Shown piece by piece: positions 18,501-25,230 of a stretch of DNA of 60,255 nucleotides. This DNA is from Bradyrhizobium jicamae (GTDB lineage: Bacteria; Pseudomonadota; Alphaproteobacteria; Rhizobiales; Xanthobacteraceae): contig NZ_JAFCKQ010000050.1 of NCBI RefSeq assembly GCF_018130215.1, positions 1 to 60,255 of the forward strand, in the 5' to 3' direction. A program made the position numbers and the translations under genes. How positions within the stretch are numbered: the first letter of the stretch is position 1; every line of letters starts with the position of its first letter. Below the pieces are notes generated by a model. That model saw only the letters and a list, made by a program, of their open reading frames with translations, was not told the DNA's origin and made no database searches.

Positions 18501-18770
18501 ACTCACGGGTCCCAGGTAAATCCGGAAGGAGGCGAGGCCTCCGGTTCGCCTGACAAAGCCTTTATCTTCAAGGACGCGATTTCCAACTCGAAAGGTTCAT
18601 CCGTCACCGACCTCGCACAGTTCGATGCAACTCCTGCGCCTTCCTTCGACTACAAAGGAAATGTTCCGATCCTGGCATCGCATACGGAGGATGCCATCGG
18701 ACTGTCTCCGCACGATCAGCACTCGAACCATGGCGCAAGTGTCCACGTGCCGCACGATCTGATCATATGA
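12579..18770 (+). CDS. Giant repeat exoprotein (FecR-like N-terminus, Ig/cadherin-like repeats, RTX-like end)
   Basis: ATG at 12579 has GCGAGG 9 bases upstream; an in-frame TTG at 12570 would abut it. The product is 2063 residues. Order: a FecR-like domain (about 38-145, with VQVLAGDPVCPGDMIETAAD and IEIRFIDGTAFSLSG), a hydrophobic segment (about 143-163), two Ig-like repeats (about 285-510), two cadherin-like repeats, then three near-identical 126-residue repeats plus a divergent fourth (about 737-1255). A beta-helix-like stretch (1258-1510) and an RTX-like segment (GFDTITNFVSGSDKIDLTSF, near 1610) follow, then a long His/Asn/Gly/Asp-rich disordered tail. There is no classical N-terminal signal peptide. 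It is probably a type I-secreted adhesin or biofilm protein; the export apparatus is not in view. Confidence 0.85.
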   Translation: MLVVSGVESGDASTAALGQLHPALGDVIGNILTAIGHGTIRRANGTPVQVLAGDPVCPGDMIETAADGRIEIRFIDGTAFSLSGDTSVVVGGPARNSTIPLRSTLIEVTRGAFAFAGGELANTDPLTVETPFGSIRSRTQASGFAMLSLAALTFSFVKEALAADPDVTFLDDDTITYKELHHGVFELTTKEANPRHIIVEDPGETVVLSRRGSSVSVDTVANTPAQMQALQMAQQAALDNYAKGWGSVGSSTPPSLNPGDLLQPINFFQPDPIHPLNLLPPLQTAIFQPIEVGQPTLAITSIGGQIDVAGDDIINAAKADAGIEIVGATTGVANGLIVKVFIIDGSDNIEFSGTAIVSNGSWAIVLSPEEAKALVDGIYTLKADVTNQFGNTAEASQPIRVDETPPTIAIDPVARSNVVNAETASAGFTIVGTATDAENGQPVTVRIIDSSGNVVDTFVTKLTDNTWSINVTSAEAKLLHDGSYTVTADVSDSAGNPAPEATQVIRVDETLPTVTWLPQAESGVEGAAIALGTIAASASSLPGNSVQSLVVSGIPIGAVLTDGTNSFVATSDDTSVDVRGWTLSNLKITPPNDTNFTLTVTATDQDANTSSASELVTVTPLAPTLNPVAAQGNENTAIALDLGATAQSLLGDASPNHLAALLVSDIPVGATLTDGSGHSFTATAGNTAEDVAGWNLSSLTITPPAEFEGNFTLAIAVNERDPEGDLSATVTATVLVKVNPVAEPPTISAPPTLTLNENANGVTIAGVSVGPLAEDSDDTVSATLAVSHGILHVAGLDGVTVTGDDSGMLTLSGSAALVNALLAQLTYTPTTEYEGSDALRISVASSDGSNTYPGLATATTVITVNPVAEPPTACAPPTLTLNENANGVAIAGVSVGPLAEDSDDTVSATLAVSHGILHVAGLDGVTVTGDDSGMLTLSGSAALVNALLAQLTYTPTTEYEGSDTLRISVSSSDGSNTYPALATASTAITVNPVAEPPTVSAPATLTLNENSTGVAIAGVSVGPLAEDSDDTVSATLAVSHGILHVAGLDGVTVTGDDSGMLTLSGSAALVNALLAQLTYTPTAEYEGSDTLRMSVTSSDGSDTYPGLATASTAITVNPVAEPPTASAPATITVVEHDDGDFDNDDKVRPIQIQGVVAGPAAEDADDTIRVLLTVAHGTLAVIAVAGVTEIANGSGYLTLSGTASEVNAALASLVYTPTEGFFGSDTLNVTVTSIDGTDIYPTPATAVTAITVTTESESLIVGGPAPTLDWSDAANWSAGVVPTLTISTFIGASALYTVIIDDIAQAASLTIPHGSAMTNITASGTLQLAGNLDVSDSGKLENDGRLEETASGTFIGPIINNGTIIVDQAVNLDVTGTITGNGKFSIGSGGTLEFAAGSKVAPGTTDSQTISFEQGAGKLIIDDWGKFAGVITGTDIGTQLTSTDLIDLTQLPFVGGSMSVSVSYNSGTNVSTMTFSDGNGANDVTLHLSGNYTGTAWTFTSINGGAGTEISDPPPNSGTITGHIAVATAAVTAASALPAPQTLASPLARLTGDGSPAATTTATGLWVPTPGSAGTASTLGTGNTLAGMIIVGLGANLPTGGSDTVFHSHAANSSATGFDTITNFVSGSDKIDLTSFGSFSSTILTLSPGSTSVPAHTIAWLYDGNANQALVYANPTDHAVGIGDSSLVAIHLPGVANLHSSDFALATTTAAPVVVSGDPIDHAATTHDDAVTSANHASGTTSTTQASPDTKVSYDAPLADGDNTTQAASIPTSFGAIDGPAMALPGGLTVELTQIAMTALMQPGFTFDPKPAFDNANPTPVAFTAVNSDWFAPSWSDWNDNPDTSPKNGGHDASHAGDVANAGNSHAHDADADAVPDAAAPKTSTNSNGNGKSEGHGNKTPADDHGDGNGKDGNHHAMASDASGNTTPQHRGEASPPWQHKSVTTSNPEGPAINDAAKPNEPPTSKGHHGDAAVTHGSQVNPEGGEASGSPDKAFIFKDAISNSKGSSVTDLAQFDATPAPSFDYKGNVPILASHTEDAIGLSPHDQHSNHGASVHVPHDLII
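14790..15923 (+). repeat. Three tandem 378-bp repeats in the giant exoprotein gene
   Basis: The VNPVAEPPT block recurs at 14790, 15168, 15546 and 15924, exactly 378 bases (126 codons) apart. Units 1-3 are nearly identical at the base level (for example the VSHGILHVAGLDGVTVTGDD stretch in each), whereas the unit starting at 15924 has diverged and carries an insertion. Recombination between units would change copy number in frame. Confidence 0.9.
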
Positions 18771-18898
18771 CCCGGCCGGCGCCGACGCTTCTCGCGGCGG
18801 TAGCGGGCATTGTGAGTTGGGCTACTCGTCCGCCGTAGCTCGAAGAGCGATGGCAGACCGCTGTCGCCCCCACCGCCAATCGCCGGCGGCACCGACGG

Positions 18899-19825
18899 TT
18901 ACCAATCGTCGTAGAGCCACTCCCTTGGGATGCGAGGCGGCGCTCTCGCATATGGCGGCTGATATGTCCGCTGGGGCTTGCGCAGGATTGGAGAAGGCTG
19001 TGCCGGAGGCTGCTGCGTCGGAGGCAATACCGTCTTCTGCTCGGAAACCTTCGCGAGCGCCCGTTTTATCTCTTCCTGGCTCGCCTTGAGGTCCTGGATG
19101 GCTTTGGAGCTCTCGCGGGCCGATTGTTGCTGGTCTGCCTTGAGCTGTTCAATGTTTCGCTGCACGTTCGCGAGATCGCGCGCAATGGCTTGCAGCAGCT
19201 CGGTTTGATCGGGAAGCGCTGCATTGGCGGTCGGCGCGGCGTTCTGCGTTGCGGTCGGAGCCACGGGCGGCGCCTGCGCTGGTGCGACCTCCGCCGCGGC
19301 AACTTGAACGGGAGATGGCGCGGGCTGTGCAGGAAGCGGCGGATCAACTGGCGGCGACGATGGAGTTGAAACGAACTGCGGCACCCAGCGAGCGACAACC
19401 AGCTTGGCCCTCCCGCCATAAGACGACTGCGAGGCCAGCGCGGCGCCGACGATGAACGCTGCCAGCGACAGGCCGGCGAGCACTCGTAACATCGGCCTTC
19501 GAGACGGTGCGCGTGGTTGAGGTGCGAGGGAAGGAGGGCCGGATTCGACCGGGGGCGGGTCAGATCCGACCGAGGGCGGGCCGGATTCGACCGAGGCCGG
19601 GTTAGATCCGGCCGAGGGCGCGCCAGACCCGGTCGAGGCAAGGTTCGGTCCAGCCGAAGGCGGGCGCGCGGCATCGCGCTCCATTTTTGCAAGCTGCTCA
19701 CTCAAACGCGTGAGCTCTTCATCAGCGCGCGCGATTTGCTTGTAGGCCTCCGCGAGTCGTTCATCGGCGCGCGCGGTCAGGGCATCGCTCGATTCAACCG
19801 CGTGCGGAGTGGGTGTGGAGTTCAT
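18899..19825 (-). CDS. Membrane-anchored coiled-coil/proline-rich protein
   Basis: The start at 19825 follows AGGGAAGGG and is preferred over an in-frame codon 33 bases upstream. The 308-residue product has a short N-terminal helix (DERLAEAYKQIARADEELTR, coiled coil, residues about 20-50), a Ser/Pro/Gly linker built of 7-residue repeats, and one transmembrane segment (VLAGLSLAAFIVGAALAS, about 115-132). A Pro/Ala-rich stretch, a second coiled coil (LLQAIARDLANVQRNIEQLK..., about 215-265) and a basic Pro-rich tail ending YDDW follow. It is probably an inner-membrane protein with a periplasmic coiled coil. I do not recognise a function. It starts next to the accessory small-protein zone and converges with the giant exoprotein gene. 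Confidence 0.75.
   Translation of the reverse strand: MNSTPTPHAVESSDALTARADERLAEAYKQIARADEELTRLSEQLAKMERDAARPPSAGPNLASTGSGAPSAGSNPASVESGPPSVGSDPPPVESGPPSLAPQPRAPSRRPMLRVLAGLSLAAFIVGAALASQSSYGGRAKLVVARWVPQFVSTPSSPPVDPPLPAQPAPSPVQVAAAEVAPAQAPPVAPTATQNAAPTANAALPDQTELLQAIARDLANVQRNIEQLKADQQQSARESSKAIQDLKASQEEIKRALAKVSEQKTVLPPTQQPPAQPSPILRKPQRTYQPPYARAPPRIPREWLYDDW
19546..19671. repeat. 21-bp minisatellite, about six units, inside the coiled-coil protein gene
   Basis: Units begin at 19546, 19567, 19588, 19609, 19630 and 19651. A typical unit is CGACCGAGGGCGGGCCGGAT plus one base, with a few substitutions. On the coding strand each unit encodes seven residues of the kind SVGSDPP or SVESGPP, making a flexible linker. 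Copy-number change would stay in frame. Confidence 0.8.
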
Positions 19826-20128
19826 TGGCCCTTCCCTGTTCCGTCCAATGTCATCCAAGACTGCCGCATCGGCTGTCCGTCACCCCAGCACCCCGTTCAG
19901 TCTTGTCCAGAGAAGAGGATGATAGCGCGCCTGATATCTCGTGATAAGCACGATCGTCCTCCCGCTTTGGCGCGGAAGACCGGCCCCCGGCGAGGCGGAG
20001 GTCAGGCCCGCAACTCCGCCGAAAGCGGACGTAGAGAGCGCTGGTGAGGCAATCGGCTTCGATGCTCCAACCGCGGTCACGAAATCGGCTCGCCGCTGCC
20101 GCCAATATCGTGACCGCAAACGGGGGGC
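19826..20128. other. Intergenic region with no recognised gene
   Basis: Between two leftward genes. I see only short open frames and no convincing terminator; the promoter of the coiled-coil gene presumably lies at the left end. Confidence 0.4.
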
Positions 20129-20392
20129 TTACCGACGCACCCCAACGCGATTGACGCCGCCATTCATATTGCCGCCGGCGTTATGGCGGACCGCAGCGCG
20201 CGCCACCGGCCGCGGCCTGAGCACGACACCGGCCCGCGCGACGCATCCCGCCGGATAGCCAACATACGTGCAGTAAATCACGGCCTCTGCCGGTGCTGGA
20301 CAGAGTGTTACGCCTGCAAGCCCAAGCATGAGGCTGGCTGCAATTCCCGCAACTGTCACTGAGCCGGTCGAAAGCTTCTTCGTCGGATGCAT
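20129..20392 (-). CDS. Small secreted protein (87 aa), unknown function
   Basis: The start follows GAGGAGGACCAC on the coding strand. The product has a signal peptide (LSTGSVTVAGIAASLMLGLA, cleavage near AEA-VIYC at about residue 38). The mature part is VIYCTYVGYPAGCVARAGVV followed by an Arg-rich tail LRPRPVARAAVRHNAGGNMN and GGVNRVGVRR. The two cysteines may form a disulfide. I recall this type as widespread in Bradyrhizobium, but no function is known to me. Confidence 0.75.
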   Translation of the reverse strand: MHPTKKLSTGSVTVAGIAASLMLGLAGVTLCPAPAEAVIYCTYVGYPAGCVARAGVVLRPRPVARAAVRHNAGGNMNGGVNRVGVRR

Positions 20393-20783
20393 GTGGTCCT
20401 CCTCAACGTGCGCGAACCGGAAGGTGATGGGACGGCGCTCCAGGCGCGATCAGGTCAACTATCGTCAGCGGCACGGGGTGCGTGATCTTGACGCAGATCA
20501 ATACAGGGTACGAAGTCCGGTCGGGATTCAAATCCGCGGAGCACTGGGGCTGACGACGAAAAACTGAACCTCGCCAACGCCGCGCGGCACAAACTGCATA
20601 GTCCGCACAACAGCGTGCACACGATTACTGAAAAACCAAAACTGTTGCATCCCTGGCACACGTCGTCGGCGCCAAATCGGCTAGGCTCCGTGCTGGAATG
20701 GGAATGCAAGCAAGACCTTTGCAACACAGTTAGCGGCCGTCGTCCGGGCAGTCATTGCAACGACGCCGGGAGGGGACAATGCG
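20393..20783. other. Intergenic region upstream of the porin gene
   Basis: This 391-base divergent gap contains the promoters of the 20129-20392 gene and of the porin gene, but I cannot place -35/-10 boxes with confidence. A 90-residue Cys-rich open frame at 20455-20727 (-) is not persuasive. Confidence 0.4.
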
Positions 20784-21536
20784 ATGAAGAAACTGTTGAT
20801 GGGTACTGCAGGTTTGATTGTGCTGGGGATGGCAACTCCCGCATCGGCTGCCGATATGGCCGTCAAGGCGCCGCCACCGGCCCCGCTTCCCGTGATCTAC
20901 AACTGGAGCGGCTTTTACATTGGCGCCAATGGCGGTTGGGGTGAAAGCCACAACTGCTGGGACTTCATCACCGCAGCCGGAGCAGTGGTCGCTGACGGCT
21001 GTCGTGATCGGTCCGGGGGTGTCGCTGGCGGTCAGATCGGATATCGCTGGCAGACCGGCGCCTGGGTGATCGGCCTCGAAGCGCAGGGCGACTGGGCCGA
21101 CCTCAGCAACATACGCCAAAGCGTGATTGCTCCGGCATTCCTGACCCGCGTCAAGACCGACGGGATCGGACTCTTCACCGGGCAGATCGGGTACGCGTGG
21201 GATGCGGCACTGCTCTACTTCAAGGGCGGCGCGGCGGTCACCAGCAACCACCTTGACATCATCTCCAACGTGACCGGAGCGGACGTGGCCTCGGCAAGCG
21301 CGACCCGCTGGGGCGGCACCGTCGGCGTCGGGCTGGAATATGGCTTCGCACCGAACTGGTCGATCGGCGGCGAATACGATCATCTCTTCATGGGCAACGC
21401 CAACAACTCGTTCTCCGTCGTCAATCCAATCGTCGCCGGAGCAGCCAATCGGATCAACCAGGACGTGGACATGGTCACGATACGCATCAACTACCGCTTT
21501 GGCGGATACGCAGCGCCGGTTGCAGCGCGGTACTGA
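20784..21536 (+). CDS. Omp25/Omp31-type outer membrane beta-barrel protein
   Basis: 250 residues with signal peptide MKKLLMGTAGLIVLGMATPA (cleavage after SAA, near residue 23), followed by ADMAVKAPPPAPLPVIYNWS and GFYIGANGGWGES, the diagnostic start of rhizobial Omp25/Omp31 8-strand barrels. Later strands include VAGGQIGYRWQTGAWVIGLE, LFTGQIGYAWDAALLYFKGG and VGVGLEYGFAPNWSIGGEYD, and the C-terminal strand VDMVTIRINYRFGG is also typical. The ribosome site is GGGAGGGG at 20768-20775. A strong terminator follows at 21561. It is probably a surface structural barrel rather than a specific channel. Confidence 0.9.
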   Translation: MKKLLMGTAGLIVLGMATPASAADMAVKAPPPAPLPVIYNWSGFYIGANGGWGESHNCWDFITAAGAVVADGCRDRSGGVAGGQIGYRWQTGAWVIGLEAQGDWADLSNIRQSVIAPAFLTRVKTDGIGLFTGQIGYAWDAALLYFKGGAAVTSNHLDIISNVTGADVASASATRWGGTVGVGLEYGFAPNWSIGGEYDHLFMGNANNSFSVVNPIVAGAANRINQDVDMVTIRINYRFGGYAAPVAARY

Positions 21537-21560
21537 TCGACTGGTGACCTACAGCAAACC

Positions 21561-21594
21561 AGAAAGCCCCGGGGATCCCCCGGGGCTTTCTTTT
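21561..21594 (+). terminator. Strong rho-independent terminator after the porin gene
   Basis: AGAAAGCCCCGGGG (21561-21574) pairs with CCCCGGGGCTTTCT (21578-21591) and runs into TTT. A 14-bp stem is among the strongest hairpins in the window. Confidence 0.9.
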
Positions 21595-21661
21595 ATCCTG
21601 CGATCCGCAGACCGGCGCGCATGCGAAATCACCTGCTTCATCATGCGCCGTTGCGCCGACT

Positions 21662-22165
21662 TCACTGACAAACGTACTCGTGGCCGTCAGCCATCTTCGT
21701 CATCGTACCGGGTTCGCAGCTGATGCCGTTGATCGTCTTGTAGTCGGCCCAGCCGGCATAGCCGTAGTACGGACTGATCCCATGGTAGGCGCGTGCCGGA
21801 TAGTAGGGCTGGCCGAAGTGCGGATCGGTCTGGGCAGCATAGGCATTGCCCCAACCGCCAGTGCCCCATCCGGTATAGGCGGGCGCGGTTGCGGCGACCG
21901 CGGTGGCCGCTGCCGCAGCGGCTACTCCCGCGCCATAGCCGTAGTGGTGATGATGCCCGTAGCCGTATCCGTAAACGGCGCGGCGGTTGTGGCGACGGGC
22001 AACGCCCGCGACGCTCATGGGCGTCAGCGGTCGGCCGACGCGTGCCTGGGCGCTTTCGACTGATGCCGAAATGCCGCCCTGCTCAGACCAGCTGATGGAG
22101 AGCAGTGCCGCACACGCGAACGTCGAGAGCGCAATCGCAGTATTCCTGACAATCCTCTGCGTCAT
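21662..22165 (-). CDS. Small secreted Gly/Tyr/Ala-rich protein, unknown function
   Basis: The chosen ATG at 22165 (GGAG about 9 bases upstream) gives 167 residues beginning MTQRIVRNTAIALSTFACAA, a signal peptide with possible cleavage near SIS-WS or later. The mature protein contains a RRHNRRAVYGYGYGHHHHYG Gly/Tyr/His segment, an alanine run (GAGVAAAAAATAVAATAPAY) and a C-terminal domain with two cysteines (ISCEPGTMTKMADGHEYVCQ). It looks like an extracellular or periplasmic structural protein. It converges on the porin terminator. Function is not recognised. Confidence 0.7.
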   Translation of the reverse strand: MTQRIVRNTAIALSTFACAALLSISWSEQGGISASVESAQARVGRPLTPMSVAGVARRHNRRAVYGYGYGHHHHYGYGAGVAAAAAATAVAATAPAYTGWGTGGWGNAYAAQTDPHFGQPYYPARAYHGISPYYGYAGWADYKTINGISCEPGTMTKMADGHEYVCQ

Positions 22166-22773
22166 GTCCAATCTCCAGCGTTAGGTAGTCCATGGGTCCA
22201 CCCCAATTCAGTGATCCGATATCATGGCCAACGCCATGAGCGCGGCTGAAAGAAACCCGCTGCCCATCGCCATCGCTCTAAAGAAGGCTTCACGCTCCAG
22301 TGCGGCGACCAAGCGGCGCTTGGCTGTCGTCACCCAGAGCACAACCGGATGCCTTCGCAAAATTCCGCATGCCGACGTAGCTTTGCCGGAGACGTCAAGC
22401 TCCCGTTTAGGTGATGCGGGCTGCCTGCCGTGTTTCAATGCGACATTCTGCGTGCCGGATGCGGGCGGCACGCGGCCGCCAAACTGCGATTGTGCGCCGG
22501 CTGGAGGTACGAGGTCGCGCGTAGGGACGACCGGACTGATTCCGGAGGTCCCGTGCAACCGGCACCCAATGTTGGCCCCCGGCGTACGCATGACAATTTT
22601 CCTCGCAAGAAGTATGCACCCGCGACAATAATCCTGCCAGCAATTTTCAACTGCGACCCCAATTGGCACAGACTGCATGTCGTCGAGGCAATGGTCCCGA
22701 CTGATTTGTCACTTGGCATTCAGCCCGCAGGCGGATTTCATAAAGTTGTCGTCGAATGGAGAGGGAGGCGACG
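22166..22773. other. 608-base region with only weak coding signals
   Basis: Apart from the doubtful leftward ORF at 22208-22591 I see no gene. It contains the promoter regions of the small genes on either side. Confidence 0.4.
22208..22591 (-). CDS. Doubtful small hypothetical protein (127 aa)
   Basis: ATG at 22591 has GAGGAAAA about 9 bases upstream. The product is basic with a hydrophobic C-terminus (FFRAMAMGSGFLSAALMALA, then MISDH) that could be one membrane helix. A plus-strand frame of similar length overlaps it, and codon use does not discriminate clearly. Kept only because of the ribosome site and C-terminal hydrophobic segment. Confidence 0.25.
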   Translation of the reverse strand: MRTPGANIGCRLHGTSGISPVVPTRDLVPPAGAQSQFGGRVPPASGTQNVALKHGRQPASPKRELDVSGKATSACGILRRHPVVLWVTTAKRRLVAALEREAFFRAMAMGSGFLSAALMALAMISDH

Positions 22774-22902
22774 ATGTTGATACTGACATCTCGTGAAAAG
22801 CAGCACCGCGAGATCGCCATGCAAATCGGCGGCACGCTGCAGCACGTCAGTGCCCAGCGCGAAACGACCCCGCTCGTTCGCTTCGATCACGAGAACACTT
22901 GA
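22774..22902 (+). CDS. 42-residue small protein
   Basis: A GAGGGAGG at 22761-22768 precedes the ATG by 5 bases, one of the best ribosome sites in this accessory stretch. The product starts MLILTSREKQHREIAMQIGG and continues with TLQHVSAQRETTPLVRFDHE, ending NT. It is hydrophilic and has no signal peptide. Function unknown. Too short to be a firm call without homologues. Confidence 0.45.
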   Translation: MLILTSREKQHREIAMQIGGTLQHVSAQRETTPLVRFDHENT

Positions 22903-23078
22903 TCCATGTCAAAGGCGTTGAGGTTATCGAGTAAGACATTGGTGCTCGACCGTGCGCACCTCAGAGCGATCTTGCCGACTATAGCCGCTTGACGCGATGC
23001 CATGAGCCACGCTTCAGCGGGAATCCCCGCCCGAACCATGAAGCCCGGCAATGTGCACAATCGCCAATGGAGCGATCC

Positions 23079-23546
23079 ATGCCAATGGCGCGATATTTCC
23101 TCTTTGTCGGCGGAGCGATGCTTGCGCTCCTGCTCCTCTTGGGCGCCTATCTGCCGAGTCCGTCGGTGACAGAGCGATCCAGTTCCGCTCACCCTTCCAT
23201 CCGCATCCATTCGATGGAGAAGCTGCCCGACCTTGTCGTGTACGATACGAGCCGGCCGATCATGGTTCCCGAGCAAGTCGCGCAGGTTCCTGATCCAGCC
23301 GCTGCCCCTGCCCTTGCCCCCGCCGCAGCCCCAGTCGGGATTGCCGACGCGTCGCCGGGAAATCGGACGGCATTCGCCCAGATGCAGCAATCCGTTGCCG
23401 AACGGCCAAAGCTGTCGGCCCCCAAGCCGAAGGCGGCCAAGCCGCCCCACGAGCACGCGCATGCAAGGAGACACGCGCCGTCATATTACTGGCTCTATGC
23501 AGAGCGGCGACCGCGATTCGGGTGGTTTGACAGCTATGTCTGGTGA
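23079..23546 (+). CDS. Small inner-membrane protein with Pro/Ala/His-rich tail
   Basis: ATG at 23079 (GGAG at 23069-23072) gives 155 residues. MPMARYFLFVGGAMLALLLL plus LGAYLP forms one N-terminal transmembrane segment or uncleaved signal. A region with IRIHSMEKLPDLVVYDTSRP follows, then a Pro/Ala run (VPDPAAAPALAPAAAPVGIA), a KPKAAKPPHEHAHARRHAPS basic/His stretch and a C-terminus RFGWFDSYVW. No domain recognised. Single gene between two orphan genes. Confidence 0.6.
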   Translation: MPMARYFLFVGGAMLALLLLLGAYLPSPSVTERSSSAHPSIRIHSMEKLPDLVVYDTSRPIMVPEQVAQVPDPAAAPALAPAAAPVGIADASPGNRTAFAQMQQSVAERPKLSAPKPKAAKPPHEHAHARRHAPSYYWLYAERRPRFGWFDSYVW

Positions 23547-23668
23547 CCAATTACCTGATGGCGATCGATGGCGGCGGTCTCGTCGCGCGGACCTCGACCG
23601 CAACAACAGCCGGGATTTTCCCGTGAATGAAATCGTTGATGCTTAGGACGAAAAAAAGGAGGAGCACC

Positions 23669-23908
23669 ATGATCCGGCTAATCGCTGTTGCAAGTCTCGC
23701 CCTGTCCATTGGAGGAGCCGCACAAGCCATGACGCCCGCGCCGCCTCCTCAGATGGACGAAATGGTCACCCAGGTGGCTGTCGGCTGCGGTGCGGGTAGG
23801 ACGCGCGTCAACGGTGTCTGTGTCGCAAGAACGACCATTCGACACACTCGCCGAGCCGCTCGCCGCTGCGTGCGCTGGCACGGAGGCGCTTGCGCTTTGT
23901 ACGAATAA
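23669..23908 (+). CDS. Small secreted Cys/Arg-rich protein (79 aa)
   Basis: The start is fixed by AAGGAGGAG just before CACC-ATG at 23669. The product has a signal peptide (MIRLIAVASLALSIGGAAQA, cleaved near residue 20) and a short mature part with four cysteines: VGCGAGRTRVNGVCVARTTI and RRAARRCVRWHGGACALYE. The C-x-G-x-x-R-x-x-V-N-G-V-C pattern recurs in bradyrhizobial small proteins as I remember them. It may be a periplasmic disulfide-stabilised peptide; function unknown. Confidence 0.75.
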   Translation: MIRLIAVASLALSIGGAAQAMTPAPPPQMDEMVTQVAVGCGAGRTRVNGVCVARTTIRHTRRAARRCVRWHGGACALYE

Positions 23909-24254
23909 GCCGCTTCGGGTCCGAGACCCGGCGTCGGCGCGCGAAGAGCACGCGCAAAGGCAATGGCCCCAACGCCAATCAGACGTCGGGGCCATTCGAG
24001 ACCGTCGGGCCGGTTACATCCGCCGACCTTCGGATCCAAGCACGCTGATTACAGCACTCGATCTTGAGCAAGATGTGGCGGTCGTGCGGCGTTGAGGTGA
24101 TCACCTTGCCGGAAACGGCTGGCGGCGAGCTCACGCTTGCCAGCAAAGACGCCATGCAGAAATTCGAATCCATCGTCGCCCTAGGCCACGAAGCGCAGCG
24201 AACAGTTCGCTGCCAAGCGTGCGGCATCGACGACCGCCAACAAAAAAGCCTGCC
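23909..24254. other. Intergenic region with a long hairpin
   Basis: AATGGCCCC (23962-23970) and GGGGCCATT (23988-23996) could form a 9-bp stem with a 17-base loop downstream of the Cys-rich gene, without a clear T run. A 64-codon frame from a TTG at 24064 (+) is possible but has no good ribosome site. Confidence 0.4.
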
Positions 24255-24704
24255 TTAGCGGTCGCTCTCCCCGATGGCCCTCAAGATCAGTTCGCGATGC
24301 TCGCGCATGACCTGGAGGTTGGCCTCGTACACCCGCATGGTTTCCTCCGCGAGTTTCGTTTCGTGGCCATCGCGACGCAGGTCTTCAATGATGGCGGTTT
24401 GATCCCTGATGATGCGCTCGGCCCTCGCTACGTGTGTATCGGCAACAGACAGATGTTGCCGCTCGATGGATCGCCGCTCGCGGGCTGCCGTCGTTTTCCT
24501 CTCGATAGCCAATCGCATCCGGCTATCGTCGGGCTGCGGAGAGGACGGCTTGTTGGTCTCACGATGCGGAATTGTCGAAACATGGGGTTCAGGATTATCC
24601 GTGAGCACTTTGCGGCCCAGGGCGACGGCAGCCCGCGCCAGCGCCAAATGTCGAGCCTCCTGCATTTTATCGAGACGGAAAAAGCCGAAAGTTGGCGACA
24701 ACAT
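24255..24704 (-). CDS. Small helical protein of the GHxT orphan family (long form)
   Basis: The frame is open to 24836; ATG at 24704 has AGGGG about 8 bases upstream but other starts (24665, 24518) are possible. The C-terminal 75 residues, IERQHLSVADTHVARAERII then RDQTAIIEDLRRDGHETKLA, align by eye with the protein at 25419-25631. They share QxHLxxAxxHxAxxxRxIxxQ, then I-E/D-x-L-x-x-x-GH-x-T-x-x-A. It is predicted to be a long helical hairpin. Family members are common in Bradyrhizobium in my memory; function unknown. Confidence 0.6.
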   Translation of the reverse strand: MLSPTFGFFRLDKMQEARHLALARAAVALGRKVLTDNPEPHVSTIPHRETNKPSSPQPDDSRMRLAIERKTTAARERRSIERQHLSVADTHVARAERIIRDQTAIIEDLRRDGHETKLAEETMRVYEANLQVMREHRELILRAIGESDR

Positions 24705-24902
24705 CTTGGCGCCCCTGTGTTGCGGGCGGGGCGCAACCCGGTCCCCCAGTGACCGGCGCTGCAGAACCCGGTACCGCCGGTTATGATGACATTTTACCGG
24801 GATTTGATCCGCCGAATAGCGGGAATCGGCTCGCAAAACCGGGCGGCCGCTGATTTGACGCGGCCTTCGGGAACCGCCGCCCGCTCACTCAGGTTATCCG
24901 AG

Positions 24903-25169
24903 ATGGCGCAAGATCCGGAGACACTTTTCTCGCGTGCCCAAGCCGCTGTGCTGCGTGCCAGGCAGCTGTCGGAGACCATCACTGTATCGCTCAAGCGCGC
25001 GAAGCAGCAGCTATCCGCGATGCAGCTGAACCACTTCACGCCGGCGGACCGGAAGATAAGGTACCCTCAGGATTTTCCGGAAACGCGCCCCGTTTATCAG
25101 CCGTTTCCAGCGCAAGCTGACGATAGCATAGTTGACGGTTCCCCCTTAGTTGACGGGCCAACCTTTTGA
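24903..25169 (+). CDS. Hypothetical hydrophilic protein (88 aa)
   Basis: ATG at 24903 yields MAQDPETLFSRAQAAVLRAR, then QLSETITVSLKRAKQQLSAM (a predicted helix) and a Pro-rich tail YPQDFPETRPVYQPFPAQ. The frame continues upstream to 24783 without a better site. It is divergent from the 24255-24704 gene. No recognised family. The tail overlaps two copies of TAGTTGACGG near 25128 and 25147. Confidence 0.4.
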   Translation: MAQDPETLFSRAQAAVLRARQLSETITVSLKRAKQQLSAMQLNHFTPADRKIRYPQDFPETRPVYQPFPAQADDSIVDGSPLVDGPTF

Positions 25170-25230
25170 CTGCATCACGCATTGATCCCCTGTGATTGCG
25201 GAGCTTCTCTCCCTGGTCCGGATTGGGAGC

